Notes under the pieces: generated by a model
The model's input: the letters and a program-made list of their open reading frames with translations, nothing else
What the model was told of the DNA's origin: nothing
The model's database searches: none
Translations under genes and position numbers: made by a program
DNA from: Oxalobacteraceae bacterium AB_14
Lineage (GTDB): Bacteria; Pseudomonadota; Gammaproteobacteria; Burkholderiales; Burkholderiaceae_D
DNA: 64,000 nucleotides
NCBI GenBank assembly: GCA_000381565.1
Contig: KB906725.1
Coordinates: 463,727-527,726 of the forward strand
Reading direction: 5' to 3'
Part shown: piece after piece, positions 1-8,201 of the stretch
Position numbering within the stretch: position 1 is the stretch's first letter
How the letters are laid out: each line of letters opens with the position of its first letter

Positions 1-615
1 GCGATCCGCGCCTTCGCCGACAACGCCCGCGTGTTCCTGGCGCGCGGGCAGGGCGGGCAGGTCGAGGGCAACCTCGGCCACATCAGCGAGGCCAGCGCGC
101 GCATGGGCGCCATCATCGGCCAGCTGAAGGGCTTTGCGCGCAAGGATGAAACGGTGGCCGTGGTCGACCTGGCGGCCTCGGTGCGGGCTTCGGCGTTCTT
201 GCTGGAGAGCGAGTTCCGCCGCCACGCCGTCGCGCTCGACATCGCCGCTGCCGACGGCCTGCAAGTGACCGGCAGCAGCGTGCGCATCGAGCAGGTGCTG
301 ATCAACCTGCTGCGCAACGCGCTCGACGCGGTGGAGACGGCCGAGCGGCGCGAAGTGGCTATCCGCCTGGAGCGCGACGGCGCCTGCGCGCTGGTGAGCA
401 TCAGCGACAGCGGCGCCGGCCTACCGGATCAGGTGGTGGCGCATCTGTTCGAGCCGTTCTTCACCACCAAGCCGTCCGGCAAGGGGCTGGGCCTGGGGCT
501 GGCGATCTCGTCATCCATCGTGCAGGCCATGAACGGCCAGTTGACGGCGCATAATCAGGCCGGTGGCGGCGCGCGCTTCGAGCTGCGCCTGCCACTACAA
601 CAAGAGGGAGCATAA
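1..615 (+). CDS. dctB: C4-dicarboxylate sensor histidine kinase DctB, C-terminal part (5' end outside window)
   Basis: This is the kinase end of a membrane sensor histidine kinase. The reading frame is open from base 1, so the sensor and membrane parts lie upstream of the window. Visible are an N box (NLLRNALDAVE), a G1 box (SDSGAGLP) and a G2 box with the KGLGLGLAIS pattern, which together form the ATP-binding HATPase_c fold. The gene ends one base before the start of a sigma-54 response regulator, as in dctBD operons, where DctB senses C4-dicarboxylates such as succinate and phosphorylates DctD. The DctB assignment rests on the neighbour and on the FEPFFTTKPSGKGLGLGL style of the C-terminus. 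A different NtrB-like kinase partner is possible. Confidence 0.8.
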   Translation, partial: AIRAFADNARVFLARGQGGQVEGNLGHISEASARMGAIIGQLKGFARKDETVAVVDLAASVRASAFLLESEFRRHAVALDIAAADGLQVTGSSVRIEQVLINLLRNALDAVETAERREVAIRLERDGACALVSISDSGAGLPDQVVAHLFEPFFTTKPSGKGLGLGLAISSSIVQAMNGQLTAHNQAGGGARFELRLPLQQEGA

Positions 616-616
616 A

Positions 617-1942
617 GTGCAGGCTATTTTGATCGAAGATGAAGCCGCGCTGCGCCTGGCCACCAGCCAGACGCTGGAACTGGGCGGCTTCAGCGTGCAG
701 GCCTGCGCCAGCGCTGAGGAAGCGCTGGCGCTGCTGCGCGCCGATTACCCCGGCGTGATCGTCACCGACGTGCGCCTGCCGGGCCGCTCCGGCCTGGAGC
801 TGCTGGCGCAGGCCGCCGCGCTGGATGCGGAATTGCCGGTCATCGTGGTCACCGGCCATGGCGACGTCGAGATGGCGGTGGCGGCGATGCGCAGCGGCGC
901 CTACGACTTCATCGAGAAACCGTTCGCGGCCGGGCGCCTGCTGGAAGCGGTGCGCCGCGCCCAGGAACGGCGCCGGCTGGTGCTGGAAAACCGCCAGCTG
1001 CGCAGCGCCCGCGCCCAACATCCGGACGTGCCCGACCTGGTCGGCCGCTCGTCAGCCATCGAGCAACTGAAAATCCTGATCCGCAACATCGCCCCGGCCG
1101 GCGTGGACGTGCTGATCAACGGCCAGACCGGCACCGGCAAGGAAGTGGCCGCGCGCCTGCTGCACGCCGCCAGCGGCCGCAAGGGCAACTTCGTCGCCAT
1201 CAACTGCGGCGCGCTGCCGGAATCGGTGTTTGAAAGCGAGATCTTCGGCCACGAGGCGGGCGCCTTCACCGGCGCCCAAAAGCGCCGCATCGGCAAGCTG
1301 GAGTACGCGCAGGGCGGCACCGTCTTCCTCGACGAGATCGAAAGCATGCCGATGGCCCTGCAGGTCAAGCTGCTGCGCGTGTTGCAGGAGCGGCGGCTGG
1401 AACGGCTGGGCGCCAACGAGACCGTCGCGCTCGATTGCTCCATCGTCGCCGCCACCAAACTTGATCTATTACAGTTGAGCGCGCAGGGCTTGTTCCGCGA
1501 GGACTTGTACTACCGCATCGGCGTGGTCAGCATCGACCTGCCGCGCCTGCGCGACCGGCGCGACGATATCCCGCTGCTGCTGGCCCACTTCGCCGCCGAG
1601 GCGGCGGCCCGCTACCATCGCCCAATGCCGGACTGGAGCGCGCAGCAGATGGCGCAATGGCAGGCGGCGGACTGGCCGGGCAATGTGCGCGAGTTGCGCA
1701 ACTTCGCCGAGCGGCTGGTGCTTGGCATCGCCGCCGCGGCGGCGCCTGTGCCGGCGCCGTTGGCCGACGGCGCGGCGCTGTCGCTGCCGCAGCAGGTCGA
1801 CCATCGCGAACGCGAGCTGATCGTGCAGGCCTTGTCGGCGGCCGACGGCAACGTCGGCCTGGCGGCGGACAACCTGATGGTGCCGCGCAAAACCCTGTAC
1901 GACAAGCTGAAGAAATACCAGATCGTCACCGGCCGCAAATGA
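617..1942 (+). CDS. dctD: Sigma-54-dependent response regulator DctD
   Basis: This is a 441-residue NtrC-family activator. An N-terminal receiver domain carries the phospho-acceptor Asp in VTDVRLPGRSG. The central AAA+ domain has a Walker A GQTGTGKE and the sigma-54 contact loop GAFTGA. A Fis-type helix-turn-helix lies at the C-terminus (VGLAADNLMVPRKTLYDKL). I chose the GTG at 617 because it begins directly at the receiver (VQAILIEDE) and has a GAGGGA ribosome site about 8 bases upstream. A longer in-frame start at 563 would overlap the kinase gene. The protein probably activates dicarboxylate transporter genes (dctA or a TRAP system) that are not in this window. Confidence 0.85.
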   Translation: MQAILIEDEAALRLATSQTLELGGFSVQACASAEEALALLRADYPGVIVTDVRLPGRSGLELLAQAAALDAELPVIVVTGHGDVEMAVAAMRSGAYDFIEKPFAAGRLLEAVRRAQERRRLVLENRQLRSARAQHPDVPDLVGRSSAIEQLKILIRNIAPAGVDVLINGQTGTGKEVAARLLHAASGRKGNFVAINCGALPESVFESEIFGHEAGAFTGAQKRRIGKLEYAQGGTVFLDEIESMPMALQVKLLRVLQERRLERLGANETVALDCSIVAATKLDLLQLSAQGLFREDLYYRIGVVSIDLPRLRDRRDDIPLLLAHFAAEAAARYHRPMPDWSAQQMAQWQAADWPGNVRELRNFAERLVLGIAAAAAPVPAPLADGAALSLPQQVDHRERELIVQALSAADGNVGLAADNLMVPRKTLYDKLKKYQIVTGRK

Positions 1943-1956
1943 TACGGGCGTAAAAA

Positions 1957-1978
1957 AACCGGCCGCTTGGGGCCGGTT
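1957..1978. terminator. Bidirectional hairpin terminator between convergent genes
   Basis: The 8-bp arms AACCGGCC and GGCCGGTT enclose a 6-nt loop. An A-tract on the left and a T-rich stretch on the right make it usable from both strands. It separates dctD (+) from the convergent cytochrome gene (-). Confidence 0.75.
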
Positions 1979-1996
1979 CTTCTGGAGAGGCTGGGC

Positions 1997-2533
1997 TTAC
2001 TTGGCTGGCGTGGCCGCTGCCGGCGCCGGTACTTCAGGCTCCTTGAACTTGGCGCCGCCTTTGTTGGCCATGTAGACCACGGCGCGCGCCACTTCCACGT
2101 CGTCCAGATCCGGGTTGCCGCCTTTGGCAGGCATGGCGCGCAGGCCTTCGAGAGCGTGCTTGAGCACGGTATCGTAACCTTGGGCGATGCGCGCGCTCCA
2201 GGCGCTGGCGTCGCCGAACTTCGGCGCACCGGCGGCGCCGCTACCGTGGCAGGCCGCGCAGGTCGAGGTGTAGATGGCTTCGCCAGTCTGCAGCACCTTC
2301 GGTGCGCTGGAATCTTTCAGCGTAAAGCCGGTGTCGGCGACGGGGGCGATGCGGGTGGCGATTTCTTCCGGGGCCTGGCTATTGGAGCCGGTGCCGGTCA
2401 ATTTGTCTGCGGTCACGTACTGCACCAGCAGGATGATGCCAATTACTGTGACTCCAAAGAAGCCGACAACAGCAGCAACGAGCTGCTTGGGCGTTCTGAT
2501 GGCGGATTCGTGTTCGTTATGTGCGTCGCTCAT
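1997..2533 (-). CDS. Membrane-anchored c-type cytochrome (cytochrome c5 family)
   Basis: A 178-residue protein with one N-terminal membrane helix (about residues 20-42, VAAVVGFFGVTVIGIILLVQY) and no cleavable signal, followed by a periplasmic mono-heme domain. The heme site is CAACH, and the likely distal methionine is in LRAMPAKGG, typical of cytochrome c5-like electron carriers. The C-terminus is Ala/Pro-rich. The start is supported by an AAGGAAA ribosome site. It probably passes electrons between the respiratory complexes and a terminal oxidase. It stands alone next to a tRNA, so its partner cannot be read from context. Confidence 0.85.
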   Translation of the reverse strand: MSDAHNEHESAIRTPKQLVAAVVGFFGVTVIGIILLVQYVTADKLTGTGSNSQAPEEIATRIAPVADTGFTLKDSSAPKVLQTGEAIYTSTCAACHGSGAAGAPKFGDASAWSARIAQGYDTVLKHALEGLRAMPAKGGNPDLDDVEVARAVVYMANKGGAKFKEPEVPAPAAATPAK

Positions 2534-2737
2534 GATTTCCTTAACAGACTAATTTCGAAGCCGGGTGGCGTGAGAAGAAATGTATCAACCAGCTGCCTTG
2601 CAAAACCTTCACCAAACGGGCGATTATAGACTCAAAAATGCCTGCATGGAAACGCTAAGATGCTCAAAACGACACTTTCCATGGACGGCCCTCGATAAAA
2701 ACGGTATCCTACGGCACACTTCAGAAATTCCCCCAGC

Positions 2738-2813
2738 GCGGCTGTAGCTCAGTGGATAGAGTATTGGCCTCCGAAGCCAAGGGTCGTGGGTTCGATCCCC
2801 GCCAGCCGCACCA
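2738..2813 (+). tRNA. tRNA-Arg (anticodon CCG)
   Basis: A full 76-nt cloverleaf. The acceptor arm pairs GCGGCTG with CAGCCGC, followed by discriminator A and an encoded CCA. The anticodon stem TTGGC/GCCAA holds loop CTCCGAA with anticodon CCG at 2771-2773. The T-arm contains GGTTCGATCC. It decodes the Arg codon CGG. Confidence 0.97.
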
Positions 2814-2954
2814 CAACTCCCCATATAAATCAATGATTTAGCTGTTGCATTGCTTGGCAGTGGCAATGTGTGTCTCGCTGGCTCCGGCATGCCCCATTTT
2901 TCGCGAAACGACAAAACCCGCGTGCGTCAGGCGTAGCGGCTATCGCCGATTGCC

Positions 2955-2995
2955 GTATCAACGATGTTGACACAAAAAAAGTCGGTTGATACCAT
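2955..2995 (+). promoter_or_regulatory. Promoter and inverted-repeat operator of the mazEF module
   Basis: A -35 TTGACA (2967-2972) and a -10 TACCAT (2990-2995) are 17 bases apart. They are embraced by a perfect 8-bp inverted repeat, GTATCAAC (2955-2962) and GTTGATAC (2985-2992). A third half-site forms the shorter palindrome TCAACGATGTTGA at 2958-2970. MazE-type antitoxins repress their own promoter through such palindromes, so this is the likely autoregulatory operator. Confidence 0.6.
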
Positions 2996-3030
2996 GTGTC
3001 TACGAGATGCAATTTTTAAGGAGAGTTATC

Positions 3031-3285
3031 GTGGCTCAACAAGCAGTTGAAACTTCCATCAATACATGGGGCAACGGTCTTGCATTGCGCCTGAATAAAA
3101 TGATCGCGAAGGCGGCGGGCATTTCCGATGGTACACATGTGCGTGTCATTGCCCAGCCAGGCAAGATCATCGTGGAGACGATAGACCGTAAACCGACTTT
3201 GGCCGAAATGCTGGTCTCTTTCGACAAGAAAAAGCACGGTGGTGAAGTGATGGCGTTCGCCCCGATTGGTAAGGAAATTCTCTGA
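3031..3285 (+). CDS. mazE: MazE/AbrB-type antitoxin
   Basis: An 84-residue AbrB-fold antitoxin starting at GTG 3031 behind a strong AAGGAGAG site. An upstream ATG at 2986 would lie inside the promoter and is rejected. The N-terminal swapped-hairpin DNA-binding part reads INTWGNGLALRLNKMIAK, the usual MazE W-GN-L-R pattern. The charged C-terminal tail would wrap around the toxin. It is expected to neutralise the downstream MazF and to repress the operon. GC content is lower than in neighbouring housekeeping genes, which suggests acquisition next to the tRNA gene. Confidence 0.85.
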   Translation: MAQQAVETSINTWGNGLALRLNKMIAKAAGISDGTHVRVIAQPGKIIVETIDRKPTLAEMLVSFDKKKHGGEVMAFAPIGKEIL

Positions 3286-3659
3286 TGGTGGCAAAGACGA
3301 CCGTCAAATGGGTTCCTGAGCGAGGGGAAATCATCTACGTGAACCACAGCCCACACGCTGGCAAGGAGATGCCAGGAGTGCATCCGCTCCTGGTTTCGTC
3401 CTCACAAGCTTTCAATGAGCGAACCGGCATCGTGATTGGTTTCCCCATGACGCATGCAGCATTCAATGCTGACAACCCCTTTGCAGTCGTAGTTCAGGGA
3501 CCGAAAAATGAAGTTGGCTACGTCCTTGCGTTTCAGCCAAAGTCGTTTGACTGGGAAGAGCGCGGCGCCACGAAACATCCGTGGGGCGGTGGGCACAGCA
3601 AGGTGCTTGATGCCGCATTGGAGAAACTGGATGCGATTTGCGGCATCTGCAACTGTTAA
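3285..3659 (+). CDS. mazF: MazF-family endoribonuclease toxin
   Basis: A 124-residue PemK/MazF-like toxin whose ATG overlaps the antitoxin stop by one base, so the two are translationally coupled. Family marks are the N-terminal strand PERGEIIYVNHSPHAGKEM, followed by HPLLVSS, and the GFPMT segment where most MazF proteins have a conserved strand. Members cleave mRNA at short sequence motifs and arrest growth. The specificity cannot be predicted from sequence. The family's conserved N-terminal Arg/Pro and the later Thr are present. Confidence 0.85.
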   Translation: MVAKTTVKWVPERGEIIYVNHSPHAGKEMPGVHPLLVSSSQAFNERTGIVIGFPMTHAAFNADNPFAVVVQGPKNEVGYVLAFQPKSFDWEERGATKHPWGGGHSKVLDAALEKLDAICGICNC

Positions 3660-3770
3660 AGCGGACCCGCCAGTCAAGACAGTTCGCCGGTTAATTAAGC
3701 TGCGTCCGTCTCCACTGCATCAGTTGCTCGGCGCCGTCCCGTATTGCTCTTTTCCTGCGGCGGACCGCCG

Positions 3771-4490
3771 TCAACTTGGCTGGTGTAAACGCTGTTGCAG
3801 CGCTTCGCCGATCATGACCAGCACCGGGCCGTGCGCCGCTTCCAGTCCGTCGGCCAGGTCCGACAGCGTCAGGCGCGCTATCCGCTGGTCGGCGCGGCTG
3901 CAGTTTTCTATCACCACCACCGGCAGATCCGGCCGGCGGCCCTCGGCCAGCAGGCGGGTGGCGGTGGCGATCGCTTCGCGCCCGCCCATGTATTGCACCA
4001 GCGTGTCGGTGGCCGGCAGCGCCGGGTGCTGCGGTTCGTCGGGCGCGGTGCTGGAGGTGAAGAAGGCCACGCTGCGGGCCACGCCGCGCCGCGTCAGCGG
4101 CTGCTTGCTGGCCGCGGCCGCGGCCAGCGCGGTGGTGATGCCGGGCACGACTTCGACCTCGATGCCCTCGGCCTCCAGCGCGCGCAATTCCTCGTCGGCG
4201 CGGCCGAACAGCATCGGGTCGCCGCCCTTGAGCCGCACCACCGTCCGGTGGTGTTGGGCCGATTCGACCAGCTGCTGGTTGATCAGCGTCTGCGCGGTCG
4301 AGCGCTGGCCGGAGCGCTTGCCGACCGAGATCAGCTGCGCCTGCGGACACAGGGCCAGCATCTCCGGCGTGACCAGCGCGTCGTACAGCACGACGTCGGC
4401 CTGCGCCAGCAGGCGCGCGCCGCGCACCGTAATCAGGTCGGCCGCGCCCGGCCCCGCGCCGATCAAATAAACTTTTCCCTGTACTGTCAT
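3771..4490 (-). CDS. cobA: Uroporphyrinogen-III C-methyltransferase (SUMT)
   Basis: A 239-residue SAM-dependent methyltransferase that methylates uroporphyrinogen III at C2 and C7 to give precorrin-2, leading to siroheme or cobalamin. It shows the family order: GAGPGAADLIT near the N-terminus, DALVTPE, the VVRLKGGDPMLFGR segment, VVPGITTA and a late PVLVMIGEAL. Length matches single-domain CobA rather than CysG. It is the last gene of the minus-strand sulfur cluster, after a 126-base gap in which I see nothing notable. Siroheme is the cofactor of sulfite reductase, which may explain the neighbourhood. Confidence 0.9.
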   Translation of the reverse strand: MTVQGKVYLIGAGPGAADLITVRGARLLAQADVVLYDALVTPEMLALCPQAQLISVGKRSGQRSTAQTLINQQLVESAQHHRTVVRLKGGDPMLFGRADEELRALEAEGIEVEVVPGITTALAAAAASKQPLTRRGVARSVAFFTSSTAPDEPQHPALPATDTLVQYMGGREAIATATRLLAEGRRPDLPVVVIENCSRADQRIARLTLSDLADGLEAAHGPVLVMIGEALQQRLHQPS

Positions 4491-4616
4491 GGCATTTCCT
4501 TGAAGACGATCCAGCGCGCATGATACCGCTTGCGCGCCATTTCGTTATGCCCGGGGTAAAGGGAAGCCGCTGTCGACCGGCCTGCCAGGCTGGCTGGAGA
4601 GAGCGCAGCGGTGGGG

Positions 4617-5042
4617 CTACGGCTTGATGTAGGCGTAGCCTTCGATTGCCTGCAATCGGCTGATTTCCGCCACGCCGGAGGGGACGATGGTCGCTTCCGG
4701 CAGCACCTTGTCCTTGCCGAGCTTGCGCGCTTTCAGAGTGTTGTTGCAGACGCGGAACTGCACATGGCGGGCCGCCAGCTCCTGCACCACCACCTCGTAC
4801 GGATTGCCGTTCTTGTCCAGCGCGCCTTCGAGCATGAAGTCGATGCCCCCGCCCAGCGCCACCACCACGATCTGCGCATTGGGGCTGGCGTCCAGGTGGT
4901 TGCGGATGTTGCGCAGGCCGCCCATGGCGTTGCCGCTCTCGCTGAAGTGATAGACCACTTTTTCCACGCGCGGCGCCTCGGCCTGCGCCGCCTGGGCGCA
5001 CAGCAGCATCAAGGGCAACAACAGGATACGGAAGAGTTTCAT
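4617..5042 (-). CDS. Exported DsrE-like protein
   Basis: A 141-residue protein with a signal peptide (MKLFRILLLPLMLLCAQAAQA) and a DsrE/DsrF-like fold. The markers are VEKVVYHFSES, the ALGGGIDFML turn and one conserved Cys in FRVCNNTLKA. The family includes sulfur-relay carriers, but this periplasmic branch has no proven reaction. Its start overlaps the stop of the metallo-hydrolase gene by 4 bases, so it belongs to the sulfur-oxidation operon. A role in handling periplasmic sulfur intermediates is an inference from that context. Confidence 0.7.
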   Translation of the reverse strand: MKLFRILLLPLMLLCAQAAQAEAPRVEKVVYHFSESGNAMGGLRNIRNHLDASPNAQIVVVALGGGIDFMLEGALDKNGNPYEVVVQELAARHVQFRVCNNTLKARKLGKDKVLPEATIVPSGVAEISRLQAIEGYAYIKP

Positions 5043-6019
5043 TTGGGCTCCTTGCCAGATTGCAGAGTTTCTTTTTCCATCAGCAGATACGTGCCATAGG
5101 CGTTGAGCCGGTTGGCCTGGCCGAAGGCGGGATAGTCCTGGTACGCGGACCAGTCGGTGCGCGCATAGGCCTCATCGAAGGATAGCAGTTCCTGCACGGC
5201 ATTGCCCATCTGTTCGCGCAGGTAGCGCAGATAGCGTTGGGTCAGCAGCATGTCCTGGCGCGGCGCGCGCGAGGCCGGGCCGTGGCCGGGGATCACCACC
5301 GCCGGCTGCGCGTCGAGCATGCGGTCGAGCGCCTGCAGCCAGCGTTTGCTGTCGGCGTCGCCGACATACGGCAGGCGGCCGCTGAAGAACAGGTCGCCCG
5401 CGAACAGCACGTGGTCTTCCTCCACCAGCATCAGCAAGTCTTCCGGCGAGTGGGCGCCGCTGCTGTCGATCACGCGGAAGTGCAGGCCGCCCAGTTCGAA
5501 GCGCCACGGCTGGCCGTCGGCGAAGTCCAGCCAGCGGTCGGCCGCCACCAGTTCCGTGCGTTCATCCACCCACGGCGCCAGCTCGGCGCGGCGCTGCGCC
5601 AGCCGTTCGCGCGCCAGGTCCGAGCGCAGGTAGTCGCGGCCGTTGCGGTGGGCGGCGATCACCACGCCGGGCTGGCGCAGCGCTTGCAGGCCGTAGAAAT
5701 GGTCGGCGTGGTAGTGGCCGACGATCACCAGCTTCAGCGGCGCCGATGTCACCAGGCGGATCGCCCGCAGCATGGCGGCGCCCAGCGCCGGCGTGGCCAG
5801 CGCGTCGTACACCACCACGCCGGCCGGCGTGACGACAAAACCGGCGTTCGACATGAAGCCCTGGTTGGCCTGGCTGGCCATGCCGGCTGCCCCCTGGAAG
5901 TAATAGACATGGGGGCTGGCCTGGATCGGCTTGAGCACGATGTCCTGAACGGCCTGGGCCTGGGCCGTCAGCACGGGCAGCACGGCAGCCAGCAACAGCA
6001 GTCGGCGGACGAGGTTCAT
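5039..6019 (-). CDS. Exported metallo-beta-lactamase-fold hydrolase (SoxH-like)
   Basis: A 326-residue zinc hydrolase with an N-terminal signal peptide ending near AQAQA. Zinc ligands are visible in GHYHADHF, the later conserved His in SSGAHSPEDL, an Asp in LFAGDLFF and the final His in VIPGHGP. It is coupled by 4-base overlaps to both neighbours, the thioredoxin-like gene and the DsrE-like gene. SoxH proteins of this fold occur in sox operons but are not needed for thiosulfate oxidation in vitro, so the substrate is unknown. Confidence 0.75.
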   Translation of the reverse strand: MNLVRRLLLLAAVLPVLTAQAQAVQDIVLKPIQASPHVYYFQGAAGMASQANQGFMSNAGFVVTPAGVVVYDALATPALGAAMLRAIRLVTSAPLKLVIVGHYHADHFYGLQALRQPGVVIAAHRNGRDYLRSDLARERLAQRRAELAPWVDERTELVAADRWLDFADGQPWRFELGGLHFRVIDSSGAHSPEDLLMLVEEDHVLFAGDLFFSGRLPYVGDADSKRWLQALDRMLDAQPAVVIPGHGPASRAPRQDMLLTQRYLRYLREQMGNAVQELLSFDEAYARTDWSAYQDYPAFGQANRLNAYGTYLLMEKETLQSGKEPK

Positions 6020-6453
6020 GGGGTTTCCTTGGGCGAGGCGAGGGCGGCGGCTTGCGCCTGTTGCAGGCGGCCCTCCAGATAGGCGCCGTAAAAGCCGGCC
6101 TGGTCCAGGCCGGGCAAGGGCGCGGCCAGCGTGCGGCCTGCGCCGCCGAGAAATAGCACGGTGGGGAAGAAGCTCACATGCAGCTGGCGCAATACTTCGG
6201 CGATGGGCTGCGGCTGTCCGGCGGCGTCGACCAACCGCTCCACTGTATCGCTTTCCAGTTCACGCAGCACCAGGCGCGGATTGCCTTCGCGCAGCAGCGG
6301 CGCCAGATAGTTGCGCCGCACTTCCAGGCAATACGGGCAGTCCCGGCGCGACACCAGCAGCACCAGCACCGCCGACGGCGCCGCCAGCGCGGCCAGTTCC
6401 GCCCGCAGATCGCGCAGCGGCGGCAGCAGGGGCGCGGGCAGGGCGTCGGCCAC
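6016..6453 (-). CDS. Thioredoxin-like protein of the sox cluster (SoxS/SoxW-like)
   Basis: A 145-residue thioredoxin-fold protein with active site CPYC (in RRDCPYCLEVRR) and the cis-proline region FFPTVLFLGG. No clear signal peptide is seen with this start, unlike typical SoxS/SoxW. Either the protein is cytoplasmic or the hydrophobic stretch AVLVLLVS is simply its first beta strand. It lies 6 bases after soxB and overlaps the hydrolase gene by 4. By analogy with SoxS it would keep the SoxY carrier cysteine reduced, though localisation is the weak point of that idea. Confidence 0.65.
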   Translation of the reverse strand: MADALPAPLLPPLRDLRAELAALAAPSAVLVLLVSRRDCPYCLEVRRNYLAPLLREGNPRLVLRELESDTVERLVDAAGQPQPIAEVLRQLHVSFFPTVLFLGGAGRTLAAPLPGLDQAGFYGAYLEGRLQQAQAAALASPKETP

Positions 6454-6459
6454 GGCGGC

Positions 6460-8178
6460 TCAGGCGGCCAGGCCGGGATTGCCGGCCGTGCCCACCAGCG
6501 TCGGCTGGTCGGGACGGCGCGCGCGCACCACCGGATGGGCGCGCAGATAGGTTTCCATCACGTCCCAGATCGGCGCGCCGCTGGCGCCCTCGGCCACCGG
6601 CGCCCAGCCGGCCACCTTGTAGGTCTTGTCCGCGTCGAGCAGCTTGCCGCCCAGCCGCATGTCGCTGATGCGCCTCCCGCTGGCCGCGGCCGGCGTGCAG
6701 GTGTAGTGCATGCCGCCCACGCGCACCATGTCGCCGCCCTGCTGGTAGTAGGGGTCCGGATGGAACAGGTTGTCGCACACGTCTTCCATGATGGTCTTGA
6801 TGGTGGCGCCGGTCATCTCGGTCAGCGTGGTGGCCGGGTAGGTGATCGCCAGCTGGTCCATCAGGTCGCCGCGCGTGATGGGCGCGCCCGGCAGCAGCGA
6901 GGTGCCCCAGCGGAAGCCCGGCGAGAACGCCAGGTCGGCGCCCTTGACCGCCAGCAGGCCGTCGACGATCAGCTGGTCCCAGCTGCCGTTGAAATTGCCG
7001 CGCCGGTACAGCAAGCCTTCGGTGACGGCCAGCGTTTCATCCAGTTTGGCGCGGAACGGCGCGCGCACCGCGTCGATGTGGGCCTGCATGGCGCGGTCGG
7101 CCGGCAGCAGGTTGGAGAACACCGGCAGCAGCCGGTACTGGTAACCCTGGATGCGGCCGTCGCGCACGTCGAAATCGAGCACGCCGAGGAACTTGCCGTT
7201 CGAGCCGGCGTTGGTCACCAGCGTCTGCCCGCCCTGGTTGGACACCACCACCGGCGCCGGCACGCCATCGTGGGTGTGGCCGCCGAGGATGGCGTCGATG
7301 CCGGTCACGCGGCTGGCCAGCTTCAGGTCGACATCCATGCCGTTGTGCGACAGCAGCACCACCACCTTGGCGCCCTTGGCGCGCACTTCCTTGACCAGCG
7401 CCTGCAAGCGCTCCTCCTGGATGCCGAAGCTCCAGTCCGGCACCATGTGGCGCGGGTTGGCGATCGGCGTGTACGGGAAGGCCTGGCCGATCACGGCCAC
7501 CGGCACGCCGTTCATTTCTCGCCAGCTGTAGGGCGCGAACACGGGATCGCCGAAATCGGCCGTCACCACGTTCTGCGCGACGAAATCCACCTTGCCCTGG
7601 AAATCCTTCTGCACGATTTCCTGCACCCGCTGCGCGCCCAGCGTGAACTCCCAGTGCGGCGCCATGATCTGCACGCCCAGCAGCTTGGCGGCGTCGACCA
7701 TGTCCTGGCCGTTGCTCCACAGCGCCGTGGCCGAGCCCTGCCAGGTGTCGCCGCCGTCGCACAGCACGGCATGCGGCCGGCTGGCGCGCAGCTGCTGGAC
7801 CAGGGTGGACAAATGGGCGAAGCCGCCGACTTTGCCGTACACCTTGGCGGCGGCGGCAAAATCGAGGTAGGTGTAGGCGTGCGCGCGCGCCGTCTTCGGC
7901 GCGATCTTGAACTGCCTGAGCAGGGCGTCGCCCACCAGGTGCGGCGCCTTGCCGGCCGCCGCGCCGATGCCGAGGTTGACGCTCGGTTCGCGGAAATACA
8001 GCGGCCGCAGCTGGGCGTGGCAATCGGTGATGTGCAGCAGGCTGACGTTGCCGAATTTCGGCACCGCATACAGCTGCTCGGCGGCGCCGGGCGTGGCGGC
8101 CAGGCCATCCTTGCCGGCCAGGGCCAGGCCGCCGGCGCTGGCGATGGCCAGCATTTGCATGAATTCGCGTCGTTGCAT
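6460..8178 (-). CDS. soxB: Thiosulfohydrolase SoxB
   Basis: A 572-residue periplasmic di-manganese enzyme that hydrolyses the terminal sulfone from SoxY-bound thiosulfate to release sulfate. A twin-arginine signal (MQRREFMQMLAIASAGG) starts it. The 5'-nucleotidase-type metallophosphatase core follows, with HITDCHAQLRP, CDGGDTWQG, LLSHNGMDVD and ILGGHTHDG. A nucleotidase-type C-terminal domain completes the protein. Length agrees with the family. It is the seventh gene in the sox transcript and lies 23 bases after soxX. Confidence 0.95.
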   Translation of the reverse strand: MQRREFMQMLAIASAGGLALAGKDGLAATPGAAEQLYAVPKFGNVSLLHITDCHAQLRPLYFREPSVNLGIGAAAGKAPHLVGDALLRQFKIAPKTARAHAYTYLDFAAAAKVYGKVGGFAHLSTLVQQLRASRPHAVLCDGGDTWQGSATALWSNGQDMVDAAKLLGVQIMAPHWEFTLGAQRVQEIVQKDFQGKVDFVAQNVVTADFGDPVFAPYSWREMNGVPVAVIGQAFPYTPIANPRHMVPDWSFGIQEERLQALVKEVRAKGAKVVVLLSHNGMDVDLKLASRVTGIDAILGGHTHDGVPAPVVVSNQGGQTLVTNAGSNGKFLGVLDFDVRDGRIQGYQYRLLPVFSNLLPADRAMQAHIDAVRAPFRAKLDETLAVTEGLLYRRGNFNGSWDQLIVDGLLAVKGADLAFSPGFRWGTSLLPGAPITRGDLMDQLAITYPATTLTEMTGATIKTIMEDVCDNLFHPDPYYQQGGDMVRVGGMHYTCTPAAASGRRISDMRLGGKLLDADKTYKVAGWAPVAEGASGAPIWDVMETYLRAHPVVRARRPDQPTLVGTAGNPGLAA

Positions 8179-8201
8179 GGGGGGGGCCGGCTAAGGTTGG
8201 C

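Noticed and set aside
2624..2914. Minus-strand ORF across the tRNA gene containing GGDRTHDPWLRRP
   Set aside because: This is the well-known false translation antisense to a tRNA-Arg gene, not a protein gene.
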